Positions 5,355 to 6,155 of a stretch of 6,155 bases of DNA are shown piece after piece. The translations under genes were made by a program, and so were the position numbers. The notes below the pieces were generated by a model. It saw only the letters and a list, made by a program, of their open reading frames with translations. It had not been told where the DNA came from and ran no database searches. This DNA comes from an uncultured Lachnospiraceae bacterium (GTDB lineage: Bacteria > Bacillota > Clostridia > Lachnospirales > Lachnospiraceae). Numbering within the stretch: position 1 is the first letter of the stretch; the number at the start of each line of letters is the position of its first letter. The DNA lies in NCBI GenBank assembly GCA_910588215.1, contig CAJUQJ010000089.1, forward strand, positions 1-6,155. Reading direction: 5' to 3'.

Positions 5355-6155
5355 TTAATTTTTCTTCATGTCCAGCCTTTTTGCACTTTCTTCAGCCATG
5401 TCTGCTTCAATATCAAAGCCATTTTTACGAAGTTTCTCAGCAATTTCCTGATACAGCTTATATGCATCCTTGTTCTTCCCTATTTTTTCATATAGCATCG
5501 CCTTACAATATAACTCATCATAAAAAGGTGTTCCTATTGCACCGGCTCTATCAAAATATTGGATTGCCTCATCATATTTTTTAAGTTTCCCACAAACTTC
5601 TCCGCCATGGATATATAACTCCCAGGCCTCCGGAAATTTTTCTACGGCCTTTAAAAAGCATTCGTAAGCTTCCTCTATTTTATCCGCATAAATATACGAC
5701 ACAATCAATAAATCCAATTCTTTGGGATTCTCCGGCTCTGATTCTGCCCTTGCTTTTTGCTGACGGACAGCTTCCTCCCCTTTCCCCACTGCAAAAAGGA
5801 AAGAAATACGGCAGGCACACGCTCTGTAGAATGCATTTTCATCAAAGTCGGAACCTTCTTTCAAAATGGTATCATACCACTCCATCGCCGTATTTTTACA
5901 ATATTCAAACATCCACTGATGAATGATTGCATAATTCCATTTATCTTCCACGGAAAGTACACCGCCATGCATAAGCTTTTTAAACTCCAAAAGACAATGT
6001 ATAAAATCTTCCGGGTCCCGTGTCTTTTCATACACGGCGGTCAAACGTTGTGCATAGTTATTGTATGCAACTGCACTCTTTTTGTAAAAATCATCTACCG
6101 TTACTCCATAGAGCCTTGCTAAAACAGGAAGAGTCAAAACATCCGGCAAAGTTGT
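5355..6155 (-). CDS. Xre-type HTH / TPR-repeat regulator, N-terminus beyond the right edge
   Basis: Only the last 266 residues are visible; the frame is open to the right edge. A TTG at 6149 could be read as a start, but the residues around it, LPDVLTLPVLARLYGVTVDDFYKKS, are the typical end of an Xre/HTH_3 domain (the 'P-D-x-x-x-L-x-x-L-A-x-x-x-G-V-T-V-D-D' pattern). The true start must therefore lie outside, with about 35-45 residues missing. The rest is helical, with three TPR-like units best seen at visible residues about 145-175, 177-210 and 211-245 (for example KYDEAIQYFDRAGAIG and NKDAYKLYQEIAEKL). This HTH-plus-TPR plan is that of cytoplasmic regulators such as the RNPP group, where the TPR part can bind a small peptide; peptide binding here is inference. 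An intrinsic terminator follows. It seems independent of the two-component operon. Confidence 0.85.
   Translation of the reverse strand, partial: TTLPDVLTLPVLARLYGVTVDDFYKKSAVAYNNYAQRLTAVYEKTRDPEDFIHCLLEFKKLMHGGVLSVEDKWNYAIIHQWMFEYCKNTAMEWYDTILKEGSDFDENAFYRACACRISFLFAVGKGEEAVRQQKARAESEPENPKELDLLIVSYIYADKIEEAYECFLKAVEKFPEAWELYIHGGEVCGKLKKYDEAIQYFDRAGAIGTPFYDELYCKAMLYEKIGKNKDAYKLYQEIAEKLRKNGFDIEADMAEESAKRLDMKKN

Noticed and set aside
5757..6122. Plus-strand 121-codon open frame opposite the HTH-TPR gene
   Set aside because: It lies wholly antisense to a clear coding region, with no ribosome site and a composition (Phe/His/Cys-rich) typical of a shadow frame.
1..6155. CRISPR array, insertion sequence, tRNA/rRNA or phage attachment site
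   Set aside because: No spaced identical repeats, terminal inverted repeats with a transposase, cloverleaf sequence or integrase gene were seen on either strand.

Overview
The window looks like chromosomal DNA from a low-to-moderate GC Firmicute, most likely a Clostridia/Lachnospiraceae-type organism. The reasons are strong AGGAGG-type ribosome sites, TTG start codons on two genes, TATAAT promoters, and gene families typical of that group. These are ECF sigma factors with a zinc-finger anti-sigma partner, an OmpR-type two-component pair with a secreted PepSY-like protein, and an Xre-type regulator with TPR repeats. This taxonomic reading is inference from style; no ribosomal or other marker gene is present.

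Layout. (1) Positions 2-529, minus strand: an ECF sigma factor cut by the left edge. (2) 530-820: a divergent control region with a consensus-like -10 box facing each way and a GC-rich hairpin at the predicted 5' end of the leftward transcript. (3) 821-1739, plus strand: a second, unrelated ECF sigma factor (TTG start) overlapping a two-helix membrane anti-sigma factor with a HxxxCxxC zinc motif. (4) 1740-1875: a convergent intergenic gap with an 11-bp stem-loop. (5) 4924-1876, minus strand: response regulator, then histidine kinase (ATGA overlap), then a secreted PepSY-like protein after a 119-bp gap. (6) 4925-5354: a 430-bp non-coding region with two candidate promoters for the two-component pair, a set of GTAAA direct repeats that could be the regulator's own binding sites, and a good intrinsic terminator for the gene arriving from the right. 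(7) 5355-6155, minus strand: the C-terminal part of an HTH (Xre)-TPR regulator whose N-terminus lies beyond the right edge.

How it works together. This is a cluster of signal-transduction genes rather than a metabolic operon or mobile element. The two ECF units probably respond to envelope stress, and the right one has its anti-sigma factor visible. The two-component pair probably controls itself and the PepSY-like secreted protein. The most distinctive protein-level feature is the kinase H-box, which reads HELRIP: Ile replaces the Thr/Asn that HisKA kinases normally need for phosphatase activity. I found no CRISPR array, transposon, tRNA, rRNA or recognisable phage or defence system, and nothing that I would call a wholly new system.
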